Source: Stappia indica
GTDB lineage: Bacteria; Pseudomonadota; Alphaproteobacteria; Rhizobiales; Stappiaceae
DNA: 64,000 nt
Direction: 5' to 3'
NCBI RefSeq assembly: GCF_009789575.1
Contig: NZ_CP046908.1
Coordinates: forward strand, 62,001 to 126,000
Shown: positions 9,868 to 19,300 of the stretch, piece by piece
Layout of the letters: each line of letters opens with the position of its first letter
How positions within the stretch are numbered: position 1 is the stretch's first letter
Program-made: the position numbers and the translations under genes
Notes under the pieces: model-generated
What the model saw: only the letters and a program-made list of their open reading frames with translations
Database searches by the model: none
Told to the model about the DNA's origin: nothing

Positions 9868-10821
9868 TTACCTCGGGAACTCGAGGCCCATTTCGCGGTA
9901 GCGCTCGGGATCGTCGGACCAGTTCTCGCGCACCTTGACGAAAAGGAACAGGTGGACCGGGCAGCCGGCGGCCTCGGCGATCTCGCCGCGGGCGGCTTGC
10001 GAAATCGCCTTGATGGTGCGCCCGCCTTGGCCAAGCACGATCATCTTCTGGCTGTCTCGCTCGACATAGATGGTCTGTTCGATGCGGACCGATCCGTCCT
10101 TGCGCTGCTGCCAGGACTCGGTTTCCACCGTCGACATGTAGGGCAGTTCCTGGTGCAGACGCAGGAACATCTTTTCGCGGGTGATCTCGGCCGCAAGCAT
10201 CCGCATCGGCAGGTCCGACGCCTGGTCTTCCGGATAGAGCCAGGGACCCGGCGGCACGCGCTCGGCCAGGTCCTCCATCAGATCATCGAGACCGGAGCCG
10301 TTGACGGCCGACACCATGAAGGTCTTGTCGAACTGGACGATCTCGTTGGCCTTTTGCGCCAGCTCGAGCAGCTTCTCGCGCCGTGTGACGTCGATCTTGT
10401 TCAGGATCAGCAGTTTCGGCAGCTTCACATCCGCAAGCCGCTCCAGGATGCTGGTGACCTGATCGTCGATGCCCTTGCGTGCGTCGATCAGCAGGGCGAC
10501 CACATCCGCCTCGCGTGCGCCGCCCCAGGCCGTGTCGACCATGGCGCGCTCCAGCCGGCGCTTCGGGCGGAAGATGCCCGGCGTGTCGACGAAGATCACC
10601 TGCGAGGCCTCGTGCATCGCGATGCCGCGCACGAGGGCGCGCGTGGTCTGGACCTTGTGGGTCACGATGGAGACCTTCACGCCGACAAGGGCGTTGAGCA
10701 GGGTCGACTTGCCGGCATTCGGTGCCCCGATCAGCGCAACGAAACCGGCCCTGGTGGCGGTCTCGTTCGTCTCGGGGGAAATGCCGGTGCCCTCGGTCGG
10801 GGCCTGGTCGCTGGTGCTCAC
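9868..10821 (-). CDS. era: GTPase Era
   Basis: Ribosome-associated GTPase needed for 16S rRNA maturation and 30S assembly. The 317-residue protein has the G1 loop GAPNAGKST at residues 32-40, DTPGIF (G3), NKID (G4), and a C-terminal KH domain with [13 protein letters not shown] set the start at the GTG at 10821, since it overlaps the rnc stop in a GTGA junction and no ATG exists before the G1 loop; this implies translational coupling to rnc. The first 25 residues ([12 protein letters not shown]...) are a short polar extension. Confidence 0.95.
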   Translation of the reverse strand: MSTSDQAPTEGTGISPETNETATRAGFVALIGAPNAGKSTLLNALVGVKVSIVTHKVQTTRALVRGIAMHEASQVIFVDTPGIFRPKRRLERAMVDTAWGGAREADVVALLIDARKGIDDQVTSILERLADVKLPKLLILNKIDVTRREKLLELAQKANEIVQFDKTFMVSAVNGSGLDDLMEDLAERVPPGPWLYPEDQASDLPMRMLAAEITREKMFLRLHQELPYMSTVETESWQQRKDGSVRIEQTIYVERDSQKMIVLGQGGRTIKAISQAARGEIAEAAGCPVHLFLFVKVRENWSDDPERYREMGLEFPR

Positions 10822-11534
10822 TTGATATCCGTCTCCGTCCAGACGCCTTCCCGCAGGAGAGCCGTCTCTGCCGCCCGCTGTTCCGCGAGCCGTTTTGATC
10901 CGCCGGTTCCTGTCGCCGGCTGGTATCCGTCGATCTCCACCTGCACGGTGAAGCTGGGCGCATGGTCGGGACCGCTGCGCTCCGTCATTACGTAGCGCGG
11001 GGCGGCCTTGCCGCGTCCCTGCGCCCATTCCTGCAGCATGGTCTTGGCATCGCGCAGCGGGCCGTTGTAGCCGGTCATGCGCGGCCCCCAGTGCCGCTCG
11101 ATCAGAGTTTGCGCCGCCTCGAGCCCGCCGTCCAGATAAACGGCCGCAATGACCGCCTCGCAGACGTCGGCAAGGATCGCCATCTTGCGTTTGCCGCCGG
11201 TCTGCGCCTCGCTTTCGCCGAGGCGGATCGCATCGCCGAGCTTCAGGTCCCTGGCGACTTCCGCGCAGGTTTCCTTGCGCACCAGCTGGTTCAGCCGCCG
11301 CGCCAACTCGCCTTCCTCGGCCTTGGGGAAGCTCTTGTGCAGCATCGTGGCGACGGCAAGGCCGAGCACCCGATCGCCGAGGAACTCCAGCCGCTGGTAG
11401 CTTGTCGCCGGTCCGCTGCGCGCCGTGGCGCTGCCATGGGTGAGGGCGCGCGACAGCAGGTCGCTGTCGCGAAAATCGTGGCCGAGGCGCTTTTGCAACT
11501 GCGCCTCAGCCTTTTTCTGTACATCGGAGCTCAT
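10818..11534 (-). CDS. rnc: Ribonuclease III
   Basis: Double-strand-specific endoribonuclease that processes rRNA and structured mRNAs. The 238-residue protein carries the signature RLEFLGDRVLGL at residues 48-59, with the catalytic Glu and Asp. A second acidic cluster follows in ILADVCEAVIAAVYLDGG. The C-terminal double-stranded-RNA-binding domain begins near residue 163 (DAKTMLQEWAQGRGK). The stop overlaps the era start. It lies 22 bp downstream of lepB. Confidence 0.96.
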   Translation of the reverse strand: MSSDVQKKAEAQLQKRLGHDFRDSDLLSRALTHGSATARSGPATSYQRLEFLGDRVLGLAVATMLHKSFPKAEEGELARRLNQLVRKETCAEVARDLKLGDAIRLGESEAQTGGKRKMAILADVCEAVIAAVYLDGGLEAAQTLIERHWGPRMTGYNGPLRDAKTMLQEWAQGRGKAAPRYVMTERSGPDHAPSFTVQVEIDGYQPATGTGGSKRLAEQRAAETALLREGVWTETDIK

Positions 11535-11556
11535 GTCGGTCTCTGGGCCACCTGCC

Positions 11557-12309
11557 TCAAAGCAGCTTGAACAGACGGCTGCCGCGCACGGTCCAAGGCC
11601 ACTTCCAGAACATCCAGGCGGAGGCGTCCTCGTCCACGGAGAAGAACAGCATCTCGGCGCGGCCGACGAAATTCTCGAACGGCACGTAGCCGACCGCGGA
11701 CAGCACGCGGCTGTCGGTCGAATTGTCGCGGTTGTCGCCCATCATGAAATAGTGGCCCGGCGGAACCTTGTAGACGCCGGTATTGTCCCAGGTTCCACGG
11801 GGCGTCAGATCCAGCGTGTCATAGGAGACGCCGTTGGGCAGCGTTTCTCGGAAACGAGGCACGCGCCGGACGTTGCCGAACTGGTCCGTGGTGATGAAGT
11901 CGTCGATCTGCGTCCGCTCGACCGCCGTGCCGTTGATGTGCAGCACGCCGTCGATCATCTGGATTTCATCGCCCGGCAGGCCGATCACGCGCTTGATGTA
12001 GTCGACGGACGTATCTTTCGGCAGCTTGAAGACAGCGACGTCGCCGCGCTCCGGTTCGGCCGCCCAGATGCGCCCCTCGATCGGTACGAGGCCATAGGGG
12101 AACGAATACTGCGAATAGCCGTAGCTGTATTTCGATACGAACAGGTAATCGCCGACGAGCAGCGTGTCCATCATCGATCCGGAGGGGATGTTGAACGGCT
12201 GGAACAGCAGCGTCCGCACCACGAGGGCCAGCAGAAGCGCCTGTACAAGCACCTTCACCGTCTCGTAGAGACCGCCTTCCTTGCTCTTGTTTTCGTCGGA
12301 CACGCTCAT
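11557..12309 (-). CDS. lepB: Signal peptidase I
   Basis: Inner-membrane serine protease that removes signal peptides from exported proteins. From the ATG at 12309 it has 250 residues, with one membrane segment at about residues 19-37. The catalytic Ser45 lies in IPSGSMMDTL and the general-base Lys in VDYIKRVIGLPGDEI. The late motif GDNRDNSTDSR is also present. A GTG at 12330 is in frame, but GAAGGAAAAA directly before the ATG makes 12309 the better start. The acpS gene that commonly neighbours lepB in Rhizobiales is absent; a 225-bp gap separates lepB from pdxJ. Confidence 0.95.
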   Translation of the reverse strand: MSVSDENKSKEGGLYETVKVLVQALLLALVVRTLLFQPFNIPSGSMMDTLLVGDYLFVSKYSYGYSQYSFPYGLVPIEGRIWAAEPERGDVAVFKLPKDTSVDYIKRVIGLPGDEIQMIDGVLHINGTAVERTQIDDFITTDQFGNVRRVPRFRETLPNGVSYDTLDLTPRGTWDNTGVYKVPPGHYFMMGDNRDNSTDSRVLSAVGYVPFENFVGRAEMLFFSVDEDASAWMFWKWPWTVRGSRLFKLL

Positions 12310-12534
12310 TTTTTCCTTCGTGACGGTCACTTTCCGAGGCCAGCCGGACGGTGGCAGCGCTCGTGGGACACAACCTCGCCCGAGTCGGGCTTCGATTGAA
12401 GACCGTCAAGGTTCGGGGGAGGGGATTCCGCCTTGTCTTCAAGGCTTGTACCGGCTCGTCTGAAATGACGCAATGCAAAGGCGTTCGCGTCGCGGAGCGA
12501 TAAACGCGGTGCAAATGTGCCGTTCGCCGCTGGA

Positions 12535-13284
12535 TCAGCCGTCCCTTGCGCGATCCATCAGGCGGCGCATCTCCCGGATGGCGGCCTCCAGGCCGATGAA
12601 GATTGCCTCTCCGACCAGGAAATGGCCGATGTTGAGTTCGGCAAGCTCCGGGATGGCGGCAACACCTTCCACCGTATCGAAGGCGAGACCATGGCCCGCA
12701 TGGACTTCCAGCCCGAGCGAGGCCCCGTAAAGCACAGCGTCCTTGATGCGCGCGAGTTCACGCAAGGAGCCGTCCGCGTCGCCGTCATTGTGCAGATCGC
12801 AATAGCGTCCGGTGTGCAGTTCGACGACCGGGGCCCCCAGAGCCGCGGCCGCGTCGAGCTGCATCCTGTCCGCTTCGATGAACAGCGACACACGCGTGCC
12901 ATTGTCGGCAAGTGCCGCGACAATCGGCTTCAGGTGGTTGTGCTGGCCACGGGCATCCAGCCCGCCTTCCGTCGTGCGCTCCTCGCGCTTTTCTGGCACG
13001 ATGCAGGCAGCGTGGGGCCGTGCTTCAAGCGCGATTTTCAGCATCTCGTCGGTGGCCGCCATCTCGAAGTTGAGCGGCAGGTCGATCTCGCGGCTGAGTC
13101 GCGCGATATCGTGGTCGGAGATGTGGCGGCGATCCTCCCGCAGATGCGCGGTGATGCCGTCTGCACCCGCCTGGGCCGCAAGATGCGCGGCGCGCACAGG
13201 GTCGGGGAAACGGCCGCCGCGGGCGTTGCGGATCGTTGCGACGTGATCGATGTTGACGCCGAGACGCAGGCGCTTGGTGGTCAT
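12535..13284 (-). CDS. pdxJ: Pyridoxine 5'-phosphate synthase
   Basis: Closes the pyridine ring of vitamin B6 from 1-deoxyxylulose 5-phosphate and 3-amino-2-oxopropyl phosphate. The 249-residue TIM-barrel protein has the family start [19 protein letters not shown], the motif [21 protein letters not shown] and a C-terminal [12 protein letters not shown]. It is in the usual neighbourhood with lepB, though without acpS. A 6-bp hairpin with a tetraloop (12430-12445) lies in the gap before lepB and could be a weak transcript barrier. Confidence 0.95.
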   Translation of the reverse strand: MTTKRLRLGVNIDHVATIRNARGGRFPDPVRAAHLAAQAGADGITAHLREDRRHISDHDIARLSREIDLPLNFEMAATDEMLKIALEARPHAACIVPEKREERTTEGGLDARGQHNHLKPIVAALADNGTRVSLFIEADRMQLDAAAALGAPVVELHTGRYCDLHNDGDADGSLRELARIKDAVLYGASLGLEVHAGHGLAFDTVEGVAAIPELAELNIGHFLVGEAIFIGLEAAIREMRRLMDRARDG

Positions 13285-13404
13285 GAGAAGCTCCCGGGAA
13301 GGTCGGCTCGCGAAGCCGGAGGAGGGCAGTGGAGCGCCACTATGTGACTTCGCCGCCCCGCCTTCAACGGTAAACCGATGCCCGCCAGCGGCCAGGTCGC
13401 GGCC

Positions 13405-13998
13405 TTATGCGTCGACGTCGCCAGCCGCTCCCTTCACGGCTCCGGGAAGCTTGCGGGAGGAGAGTTTCAGGCGGCGCGTGCGCTGATAGGCGCGCACGCT
13501 GTAGAACACCAGGAAATAGAAAATGGTCGCCGTGATCAGGCCAAGGGGAACGGCTCCCACCAGCATCGGCTTGATCAGCGGCAGAAGCGTGTCGAGCGAT
13601 TTCTCCAGGAAGCCGCCATCAAGATGCTTGTCGAGGGCGCGATGGTCCAGTTCCTTCGCCTCGCCGTAGATGATCATCGAACCGACCTTGTAGGTCGAGG
13701 CCCAGATGAACGGGAACGTCAGCGGATTGCCGACGACGGTGCCGAGTGCGGCGGCCACCATGTTGCCGCCGACGACGAAGGCGATGACGAAACTGAGCAG
13801 GAAATGGAGGCCGATGAACGGCGTGATCGAAGCGAAGGCGCCAGCAGCAAATCCCATGGCAATGGCGTGGGGGCTCGCGGTCAGCCGCAGCACCCGCTTG
13901 GAGAAATAGCGGGCGGAGCGCGCGAAACTGTGGCGCGGCCAGACGGCAACGCGCAGACGCTCGAGATGGTTCGGCTTGTCGCGACGTTTGAAAAGCAT
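13405..13998 (-). CDS. DUF2062 domain-containing membrane protein
   Basis: A 197-residue inner-membrane protein of the DUF2062 family. The N-terminus is basic. Hydrophobic segments follow at ASPHAIAMGFAAGAFASITPF, LHFLLSFVIAFVVGGNMVAAAL and, near the end, LGLITATIFYFLVFYSV. The conserved family motif GNPLTFPFIW is present. The function is unknown in the family. Its place between rsh and pdxJ is common in Rhizobiales. It begins 49 bp after the rsh stop. Confidence 0.88.
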   Translation of the reverse strand: MLFKRRDKPNHLERLRVAVWPRHSFARSARYFSKRVLRLTASPHAIAMGFAAGAFASITPFIGLHFLLSFVIAFVVGGNMVAAALGTVVGNPLTFPFIWASTYKVGSMIIYGEAKELDHRALDKHLDGGFLEKSLDTLLPLIKPMLVGAVPLGLITATIFYFLVFYSVRAYQRTRRLKLSSRKLPGAVKGAAGDVDA

Positions 13999-14047
13999 GC
14001 CTGGTCTTCAAATCCTTCGTTGCGCCTGCCGGCAAGGGTGGATCAGG

Positions 14048-16261
14048 TCAACCGATCTCGCGCGTCACGCTGGACACATTCGCCTGTGTCCTGAGCTGAT
14101 TCATGATGCGGTTCAGATGCTTCAAATCCCATACCTCAAGATCGATAAGGATTTCGTGAAAATCTGCCGCCCGCCTCAGCATTTTCAGATTGTCGATATT
14201 GCCACCCAGTTCCGCGATGGTCGCGGCAATGGTTGCAAGTGACCCCGGCTCGTTCAACGCCGAGACGTTGATCCGGGCCGGGAAGCGCTCGCGCTTGTCC
14301 CCGGCCATGTCCCAGCGAACGTCCAGCCAGCGGTCGGTCTCGTCCTCGAAAGCCTGCAGCGCAGGCGACTGTATCGGATATATGGTGACGCCGACGCCCG
14401 GTGTAAGGATGCCGACAATGCGATCGCCGGGCACCGCACCGCCATCGGGCGCGAAGGAAACGGGAAGATCTCCCGACAGACCGCGAATGGGAAGAGGAAT
14501 GGCGCCGTTGCGCGGTTCTTCTCCGTCCGGAATCCGGAACTTCATCCCGCTGCCGGATTCCAGGTCGAACCAGCCTGGCTCCCCCGCCTGAAGCTGGTTT
14601 GGCAGGCGGTCGTCCTGATAGTCCGGATGCAGCGCCGACACGATCTCGTGGGCGCGGATTTCGCCGCGGCCCACTGCCGCAAGCAGGTCCGCAAGGCTGC
14701 CGTAGCCGAGCGACTGCAGTGCCCCCTCAAGCCGCTCCTCGCTGAAGGCGTGCCCGGCCCGGCGGAAGGCCCGCTCCAGGATATGTTGGCCGAGCGAGCC
14801 GTATTGCTGGCGAGCGTTCTCGCGTGTGGCGCGGCGGATGGCCGCGCGCGCCTTGCCGGTGACGGCGATCGTCTCCCACGCCGGCGGCGGCGTCTGGGCC
14901 TGGCTGCGGATGATGTCGACTTCATCGCCGTTCCGCAGCTCGGTGACCAGCGGCATGATCTGGCCGTTGACCTTGGCCCCGACGCAGGTGTTGCCGATAT
15001 CCGTGTGAACGGCATAGGCGAAATCGATGGGCGTGGCCCCGCGCGGCAGTGCGATCAACCGGCCCTTGGGCGTGAAGCAGAACACCTGGTCGTGGAAGAG
15101 CTCCAGCTTGGTATTCTCGAGGAACTCTTCCGGCGTGTCGCCCTGCGACAGAAGCTCGATGGTACGGCGCAGCCACTCGTAGGCGCGGCTTTCGTCATTG
15201 AGCTTGTTGATGTTTCTCCCGCCGAGCTCGCCATCCTTGTAAAGCGCGTGTGCCGCGATGCCGTATTCGGCGACCCGGTCCATCGCCGTTGTCCGGATCT
15301 GCAGTTCCACGCGCTGGCGGCTCGGGCCGACAACTGTCGTATGGATCGAGCGGTAGTCGTTCTGCTTGGGCGTCGACAGGTAGTCCTTGAACCGTCCCGG
15401 AACGGCCGGCCACGTCGTGTGCACGACACCGAGGACCCGGTAGCAGGCCTCGACTGTGCCGACCACGACGCGGAAGCCATAGATGTCTGACAGCTGCTCG
15501 AAGGCGATCGACTTCGACTGCATCTTGCGGAAGATCGAGTAGGGACGCTTCTCGCGTCCCTTGACGAGAGCCGCGATCCCGCGCTCCTCCAGTCGCGACA
15601 TCAGATCGTGCTCGATGTCCGTGATCAGGCTCTTGTTCTTCTCGCGCAGGGCGGTCAGCCGGTCGGTGATCGTCGAGAATGCATCCGGATTGAGGGTCCT
15701 GAAGGCGATGTCCTCCAGTTCCTCGCGCATGTCGTGCATACCCATGCGCCCGGCAAGCGGGGCATAGATCTCCATCGTCTCTTCGGCGATCCGGCCGCGC
15801 TTGTGCTCCGGCATGTGATGGAGCGTGCGCATGTTGTGGAGACGGTCGGCCAGCTTGACGAGCAGCACACGCACGTCGTCGGCGATGGCAAGGAGCAGCT
15901 TGCGGAAGTTTTCCGCCTGCTTGGCCTTCTTGGAGGCGAGGTCGAGGCGCTTGATCTTGGTCAGGCCGTCGACGAGCTTGCCGATCTCGGGCCCGAACAT
16001 ACGGTCGATCTCGTCGCGGGTCGCCGTCGTGTCCTCGATCGTGTCGTGGAGCAGGGCAACGGCGACGGTCGCATCATCGAGCCGCAGATCGGTCAGGATC
16101 GCGGCCACCTCCAGCGGATGGGAAAAATAGGGATCACCCGAAGCGCGCTTCTGACTGCCATGCTTCTGCATGGCATAGACATAAGCCTTGTTGAGCAGCG
16201 CCTCGTCGGCGTTCGGATTGTACCGCTGGACCTTCTCGACCAGCTCGTATTGCCGCATCAT
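14048..16261 (-). CDS. rsh: Bifunctional (p)ppGpp synthetase/hydrolase (RelA/SpoT homologue)
   Basis: The single long RSH enzyme of alphaproteobacteria, which makes and degrades (p)ppGpp. It has 737 residues. The HD hydrolase domain shows His48 and H72-D73...E76-D77 (HDTIED), so hydrolysis should be intact. The synthetase domain has RFKDYLSTPKQNDYRS; the R-x-K-D form marks bifunctional enzymes, not the E-x-D-D form of RelA. TGS, zinc-finger-like and C-terminal ACT domains follow (INVSALNEPGSLATIA). It lies 115 bp behind rpoZ, the usual order, and that gap holds overlapping hairpins. Confidence 0.96.
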   Translation of the reverse strand: MMRQYELVEKVQRYNPNADEALLNKAYVYAMQKHGSQKRASGDPYFSHPLEVAAILTDLRLDDATVAVALLHDTIEDTTATRDEIDRMFGPEIGKLVDGLTKIKRLDLASKKAKQAENFRKLLLAIADDVRVLLVKLADRLHNMRTLHHMPEHKRGRIAEETMEIYAPLAGRMGMHDMREELEDIAFRTLNPDAFSTITDRLTALREKNKSLITDIEHDLMSRLEERGIAALVKGREKRPYSIFRKMQSKSIAFEQLSDIYGFRVVVGTVEACYRVLGVVHTTWPAVPGRFKDYLSTPKQNDYRSIHTTVVGPSRQRVELQIRTTAMDRVAEYGIAAHALYKDGELGGRNINKLNDESRAYEWLRRTIELLSQGDTPEEFLENTKLELFHDQVFCFTPKGRLIALPRGATPIDFAYAVHTDIGNTCVGAKVNGQIMPLVTELRNGDEVDIIRSQAQTPPPAWETIAVTGKARAAIRRATRENARQQYGSLGQHILERAFRRAGHAFSEERLEGALQSLGYGSLADLLAAVGRGEIRAHEIVSALHPDYQDDRLPNQLQAGEPGWFDLESGSGMKFRIPDGEEPRNGAIPLPIRGLSGDLPVSFAPDGGAVPGDRIVGILTPGVGVTIYPIQSPALQAFEDETDRWLDVRWDMAGDKRERFPARINVSALNEPGSLATIAATIAELGGNIDNLKMLRRAADFHEILIDLEVWDLKHLNRIMNQLRTQANVSSVTREIG

Positions 16262-16331
16262 TGCGGAAACGCCTCACACATCGGTGCGGCCGGCCGGCGC
16301 CGCTGCCCCAGGGGGACGCCGCGACAGACGA

Positions 16332-16365
16332 CCGCACGACGTCGTGCGGCGGCCGGATGCCGCCG
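16332..16365 (-). other. Overlapping inverted repeats between rpoZ and rsh
   Basis: A perfect 18-bp palindrome with CCGCACGAC arms lies at 16332-16349. A second stem of 7 bp (CGGCGGC arms, 5-base loop) lies at 16347-16365 and shares three bases with the first. The two cannot both form fully. They sit in the 115-bp leader between the rpoZ stop and the rsh start. They could attenuate or process the rpoZ-rsh transcript. There is no T-run, so a simple intrinsic terminator is unlikely. Confidence 0.45.
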
Positions 16366-16376
16366 GACGTCTCCGT

Positions 16377-16784
16377 TCAGATATCGTCCTTGCGCTCCGG
16401 CGGAACAAGGCCTTCGAGACCGCGCAGCAAGTCTTCCTCGGACATGCGGTCGAACTCGACCGAGCTGTCGTCGACTGCGTTGACTTCGGTGCCGCCCTGA
16501 TTCTGGGAGGACGTGTTCGGAACCATCGGCACAGCGTCGGCCTCCGGCTCGTCCACCTCGACATATTTCTGCAGCGAGTGGATCAGATCTTCCTTCAGAT
16601 CCTCGGGGCTGACGGTCTGTTCGGCGACCTCGCGCAGCGCCACGACAGGATTCTTGTCGTTGTCGCGATCGATGGTCAGCGGCGAACCGTTTGAGATCAT
16701 CCGCGCCCGATGGCTCGCAAGCAGCACCAGCTCGAAGCGGTTCTCGACCTTGTCGATGCAGTCTTCGACTGTCACGCGCGCCAT
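16377..16784 (-). CDS. rpoZ: RNA polymerase omega subunit
   Basis: Small RNA polymerase subunit that assists beta-prime folding and forms part of a ppGpp site in proteobacteria. The first 75 residues ([37 protein letters not shown]) are the omega domain. The remaining 60 residues are an acidic, low-complexity tail ([20 protein letters not shown]), as in other Rhizobiales omegas. Pairing with rsh puts the ppGpp enzyme and one of its target subunits in the same transcript. Confidence 0.94.
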   Translation of the reverse strand: MARVTVEDCIDKVENRFELVLLASHRARMISNGSPLTIDRDNDKNPVVALREVAEQTVSPEDLKEDLIHSLQKYVEVDEPEADAVPMVPNTSSQNQGGTEVNAVDDSSVEFDRMSEEDLLRGLEGLVPPERKDDI

Positions 16785-17236
16785 GGGTATGCTCCATTTA
16801 AACTGTTATCAGCAAGCGGCGATATGTACTGTGTTGCACCGCAAGACGCAAGCCTTGCGCGATGTCGCGCTACAGTTTTGTTTTTTAATCACGTTTCTAA
16901 TTTCGCCATGATTTCCTGTAGACTCCTTCGGGAAAGCTGCCAAAGCTCAGTTGCCGTTGCGTGGTAAAATGGTGTAGGTGGAACTACTCAAAGGCGGTCG
17001 AGTATACCGCCCAAAGCAAAAACAAGGGGATGCTTGCAGGATTGCATCCCTCGGGCACGGAAACCGGATGGAAATCCGGCTTGCAGGTCGATCCGAAAAC
17101 GGTGTGGAGTGCAGCCTTTTCTCCTGACGCGGTGGGCGAACCCGCGTTGAAAGGCAACTCTGGATATTTTTTCCGGGAGCGTTTTCTTTCCGGGCCCGTA
17201 GATCGTCCTGCATTGCAACGAAAGGTATTCTACGAA
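16785..17236. promoter_or_regulatory. 452-bp AT-rich divergent intergenic region with serial hairpins
   Basis: The longest gene-free stretch in the window, clearly richer in A+T than its surroundings. It lies between the divergent rpoZ and NYN-domain genes and must hold both promoters. In the rightward transcript I see four stem-loops: GGCGGT arms (16993-17011), GGGATGC arms (17027-17050), CCGGAT arms closing a GGAA tetraloop (17064-17079), and ACGCGG arms (17127-17147). A six-T run lies at about 17166-17171. This may be a structured leader or a small RNA. No protein-like coding signal is seen. Confidence 0.5.
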
Positions 17237-17830
17237 ATGTTCGACCCGCGAGAGAAGGTGGCGTTGTTTATCGATGGCGCGAATTTGTACTCCACCGCGC
17301 GTAGCATCGGATTTGATATCGATTACAAGATGCTTCTCCAGGAATTCCAGAAGACCGGATATCTGCTGAGGGCATATTATTACACGGCATTGATTGAAGA
17401 CCAGGAGTATTCGTCGATTCGTCCCTTGATCGACTGGCTCGATTACAATGGTTACAAGGTTGTGACCAAGCCTGTGAAGGAGTTCGTCGACTCGGCCGGG
17501 CGCCGCAAGATCAAAGGCAACATGGATATCGAACTCGCTGTCGATGCCATGGAGATCGTCGAGCATGTCGATCATATCGTGCTGTTCTCCGGTGACGGCG
17601 ACTTCCGGCCTCTGGTCGAGGCGCTGCAGCGCAAGGGACGCAAGGTAAGTGTCGTGTCCACCTTGCAGACCCAGCCGCCGATGATCGCCGACGATCTGCG
17701 GCGTCAGGCGGATCACTTCATCGATCTGGCAACGCTCACCAAGAAGGTCGGCCGCGATCCGGCAGAGCGCACCCCGCGTCCTGCTCCGCGTCGCAACGAC
17801 GTGGAAGAAGACGAAGACGACGATTATTGA
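17237..17830 (+). CDS. NYN domain (LabA/DUF88-type) protein, putative PIN-like nuclease
   Basis: A 197-residue protein of the NYN/LabA family, PIN-like fold proteins expected to cleave or bind RNA. Key acidic residues are in VALFIDGANLY, KGNMDIELAVDAM and LFSGDGDFRPLV, the usual metal-binding Asp set. The C-terminus is an acidic tail (NDVEEDEDDDY). The frame stays open back to 16961, but I start at the ATG at 17237 (MFDPREKVALFIDGA) because that is where family similarity begins and the upstream stretch is hairpin-rich noncoding DNA. The next gene begins 7 bp after its stop. Confidence 0.88.
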   Translation: MFDPREKVALFIDGANLYSTARSIGFDIDYKMLLQEFQKTGYLLRAYYYTALIEDQEYSSIRPLIDWLDYNGYKVVTKPVKEFVDSAGRRKIKGNMDIELAVDAMEIVEHVDHIVLFSGDGDFRPLVEALQRKGRKVSVVSTLQTQPPMIADDLRRQADHFIDLATLTKKVGRDPAERTPRPAPRRNDVEEDEDDDY

Positions 17831-17837
17831 GAGGCCG

Positions 17838-18494
17838 GTGAACGTGCTTCATCTGCCCAACCCGGCAAGGGATTGTCCGTCCTGTCCGCGGCTCGTGGCG
17901 TTTCGCGAGACGCACAGGACGGCGCAACCGGACTGGTACAACGCGCCTGTCCGGACTTTCGCGGCGCCTGATCCGCATCTGCTGATCGTCGGTCTGGCAC
18001 CGGGGCTGAGAGGGGCGAACCGCACCGGGCGCCCCTTCACCGGCGATTACGCCGGAGACCTGCTCTACGAGACGCTTGTCGATTTCGGTTTCGCGCGAGG
18101 CCGGTACGAGGCTCGTCCGGATGACAGTCTCGAACTCGTTGATGCCGCCATCACCAATGCCGTGCGCTGCGTACCGCCGGAGAACAAGCCGACAGGTCCT
18201 GAAATCCGGACCTGCCTGCCTTTTCTGACGCAGACGATCGACGCGCTGCCGTCGCTGGTCGCGGTGGTGGCGCTCGGCCGTATCGCTCACGATGCAACGC
18301 TGTCGGCCCTGGGCATTCGGCGCGCGGCCCATGCCTTCGGGCATAATGTGCGGCACGAGCTGCGCCCGGGCCTCACGCTTTTCGACAGCTATCACTGCTC
18401 CCGCTACAACACGAATACGGGAAGGCTGACGCGCGAAATGTTCCGCGACGTCTTCACCGCCGTGCGGGCGCAGGTGGATGCCTGCGCATCCTGA
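17838..18494 (+). CDS. Uracil-DNA glycosylase, family 5 (UDGb type)
   Basis: Removes uracil and probably other deaminated bases from DNA. It has 218 residues from a GTG start; a second GTG at 17844 is possible. The first motif is GLAPGLRGANRTGRPFTGD, the family 5 form that lacks the usual catalytic Asn or Asp. The second motif is YHCSRYNTNTGRLT. Cysteines in ARDCPSCPRL near residue 13 and later Cys residues (VRCVPP, RTCLPF) fit an iron-sulfur cluster. It is probably cotranscribed with the NYN gene. Confidence 0.88.
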   Translation: MNVLHLPNPARDCPSCPRLVAFRETHRTAQPDWYNAPVRTFAAPDPHLLIVGLAPGLRGANRTGRPFTGDYAGDLLYETLVDFGFARGRYEARPDDSLELVDAAITNAVRCVPPENKPTGPEIRTCLPFLTQTIDALPSLVAVVALGRIAHDATLSALGIRRAAHAFGHNVRHELRPGLTLFDSYHCSRYNTNTGRLTREMFRDVFTAVRAQVDACAS

Positions 18495-18504
18495 CGGGCG
18501 CGGA

Positions 18505-19275
18505 TCAGTCCGCCGGGTTGGCTTCGGGCAAGGGGGCGGGAAACCACCCCCGCGGCCCCAGATGGTCCTGAGGCTGGTAACGGGCCTTGTAGTCCATCTT
18601 CGGCGAGCCCTTCACCCAATAGCCGAGATACACATAGGGAAGACCCAGCGCACGCGCGCGCTCGATATGATCGAGAATGAGGTGGGTGCCGAGGCTGCGG
18701 CTCTGCGCCTCGGGGTCGAAGAAGGAATAGACCATCGACAGGCCATCGCTCAACCGGTCGGTGAGGGCGACCGCGAGCAGCGGCCCAGTACCCCTGCCGT
18801 TGAGAAACGTGTCCGGTCCGCGCCGGCGATATTCCACCAGCATCGTCTCGACATGCGTATCCTCGATCATCATCGCGTAATCGAGAACGGTCATGTCCGA
18901 CATGCCGCCATTGGCATGCCTTGCATCCAGGTAGCGGCGGAAGAGGTCGTATTGCTGCGATGAGGGGGCCGGCTCGCTGGTCGAGCCGACGAGATCGGCG
19001 TTGCGCTTCCACAGACGGCGGAACGAGCGAGTCCAACGAAAATCGTCGACCCGGACCCGGATCGAGATACAGGCGCGGCAGTTCTCGCAGGCGGGACGGT
19101 AGGCAATGTTCTGGCTGCGCCGGAACCCGCCCTGCGTCAGCACGTCGTTCAGCACCTGCGCCCGTGATCCCACGAGATGCGTGAAGACCTTCCTCTCCTG
19201 CCTGCCGGGCAGGTAGGGACAGGGCGAGGGCGCCGTCAGGTAGAATTGCGGTGTGTCGGTCGGATGTCGCGTCAA
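18505..19275 (-). CDS. bpt: Aspartate/glutamate leucyltransferase
   Basis: Transfers leucine from Leu-tRNA to proteins with N-terminal Asp or Glu, making them N-degron substrates for ClpS/ClpAP. The 256-residue protein has an N-terminal Cys-containing region ([11 protein letters not shown]) and the C-terminal GNAT-like fold with [17 protein letters not shown], typical of the Bpt/ATE family. Length and motifs fit the bacterial Bpt type. The stop faces the uracil-DNA glycosylase stop 10 bp away. Confidence 0.93.
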   Translation of the reverse strand: MTRHPTDTPQFYLTAPSPCPYLPGRQERKVFTHLVGSRAQVLNDVLTQGGFRRSQNIAYRPACENCRACISIRVRVDDFRWTRSFRRLWKRNADLVGSTSEPAPSSQQYDLFRRYLDARHANGGMSDMTVLDYAMMIEDTHVETMLVEYRRRGPDTFLNGRGTGPLLAVALTDRLSDGLSMVYSFFDPEAQSRSLGTHLILDHIERARALGLPYVYLGYWVKGSPKMDYKARYQPQDHLGPRGWFPAPLPEANPAD

Positions 19276-19300
19276 GTGCGTCCTTCCCGCTCAGCGCGTC

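Noticed and set aside
16961-17236. In-frame upstream extension of the NYN-domain protein by 92 codons.
   Set aside because: The stretch is AT-rich and full of hairpins, no relative I know has such an N-terminus, and family similarity begins at the ATG at 17237.
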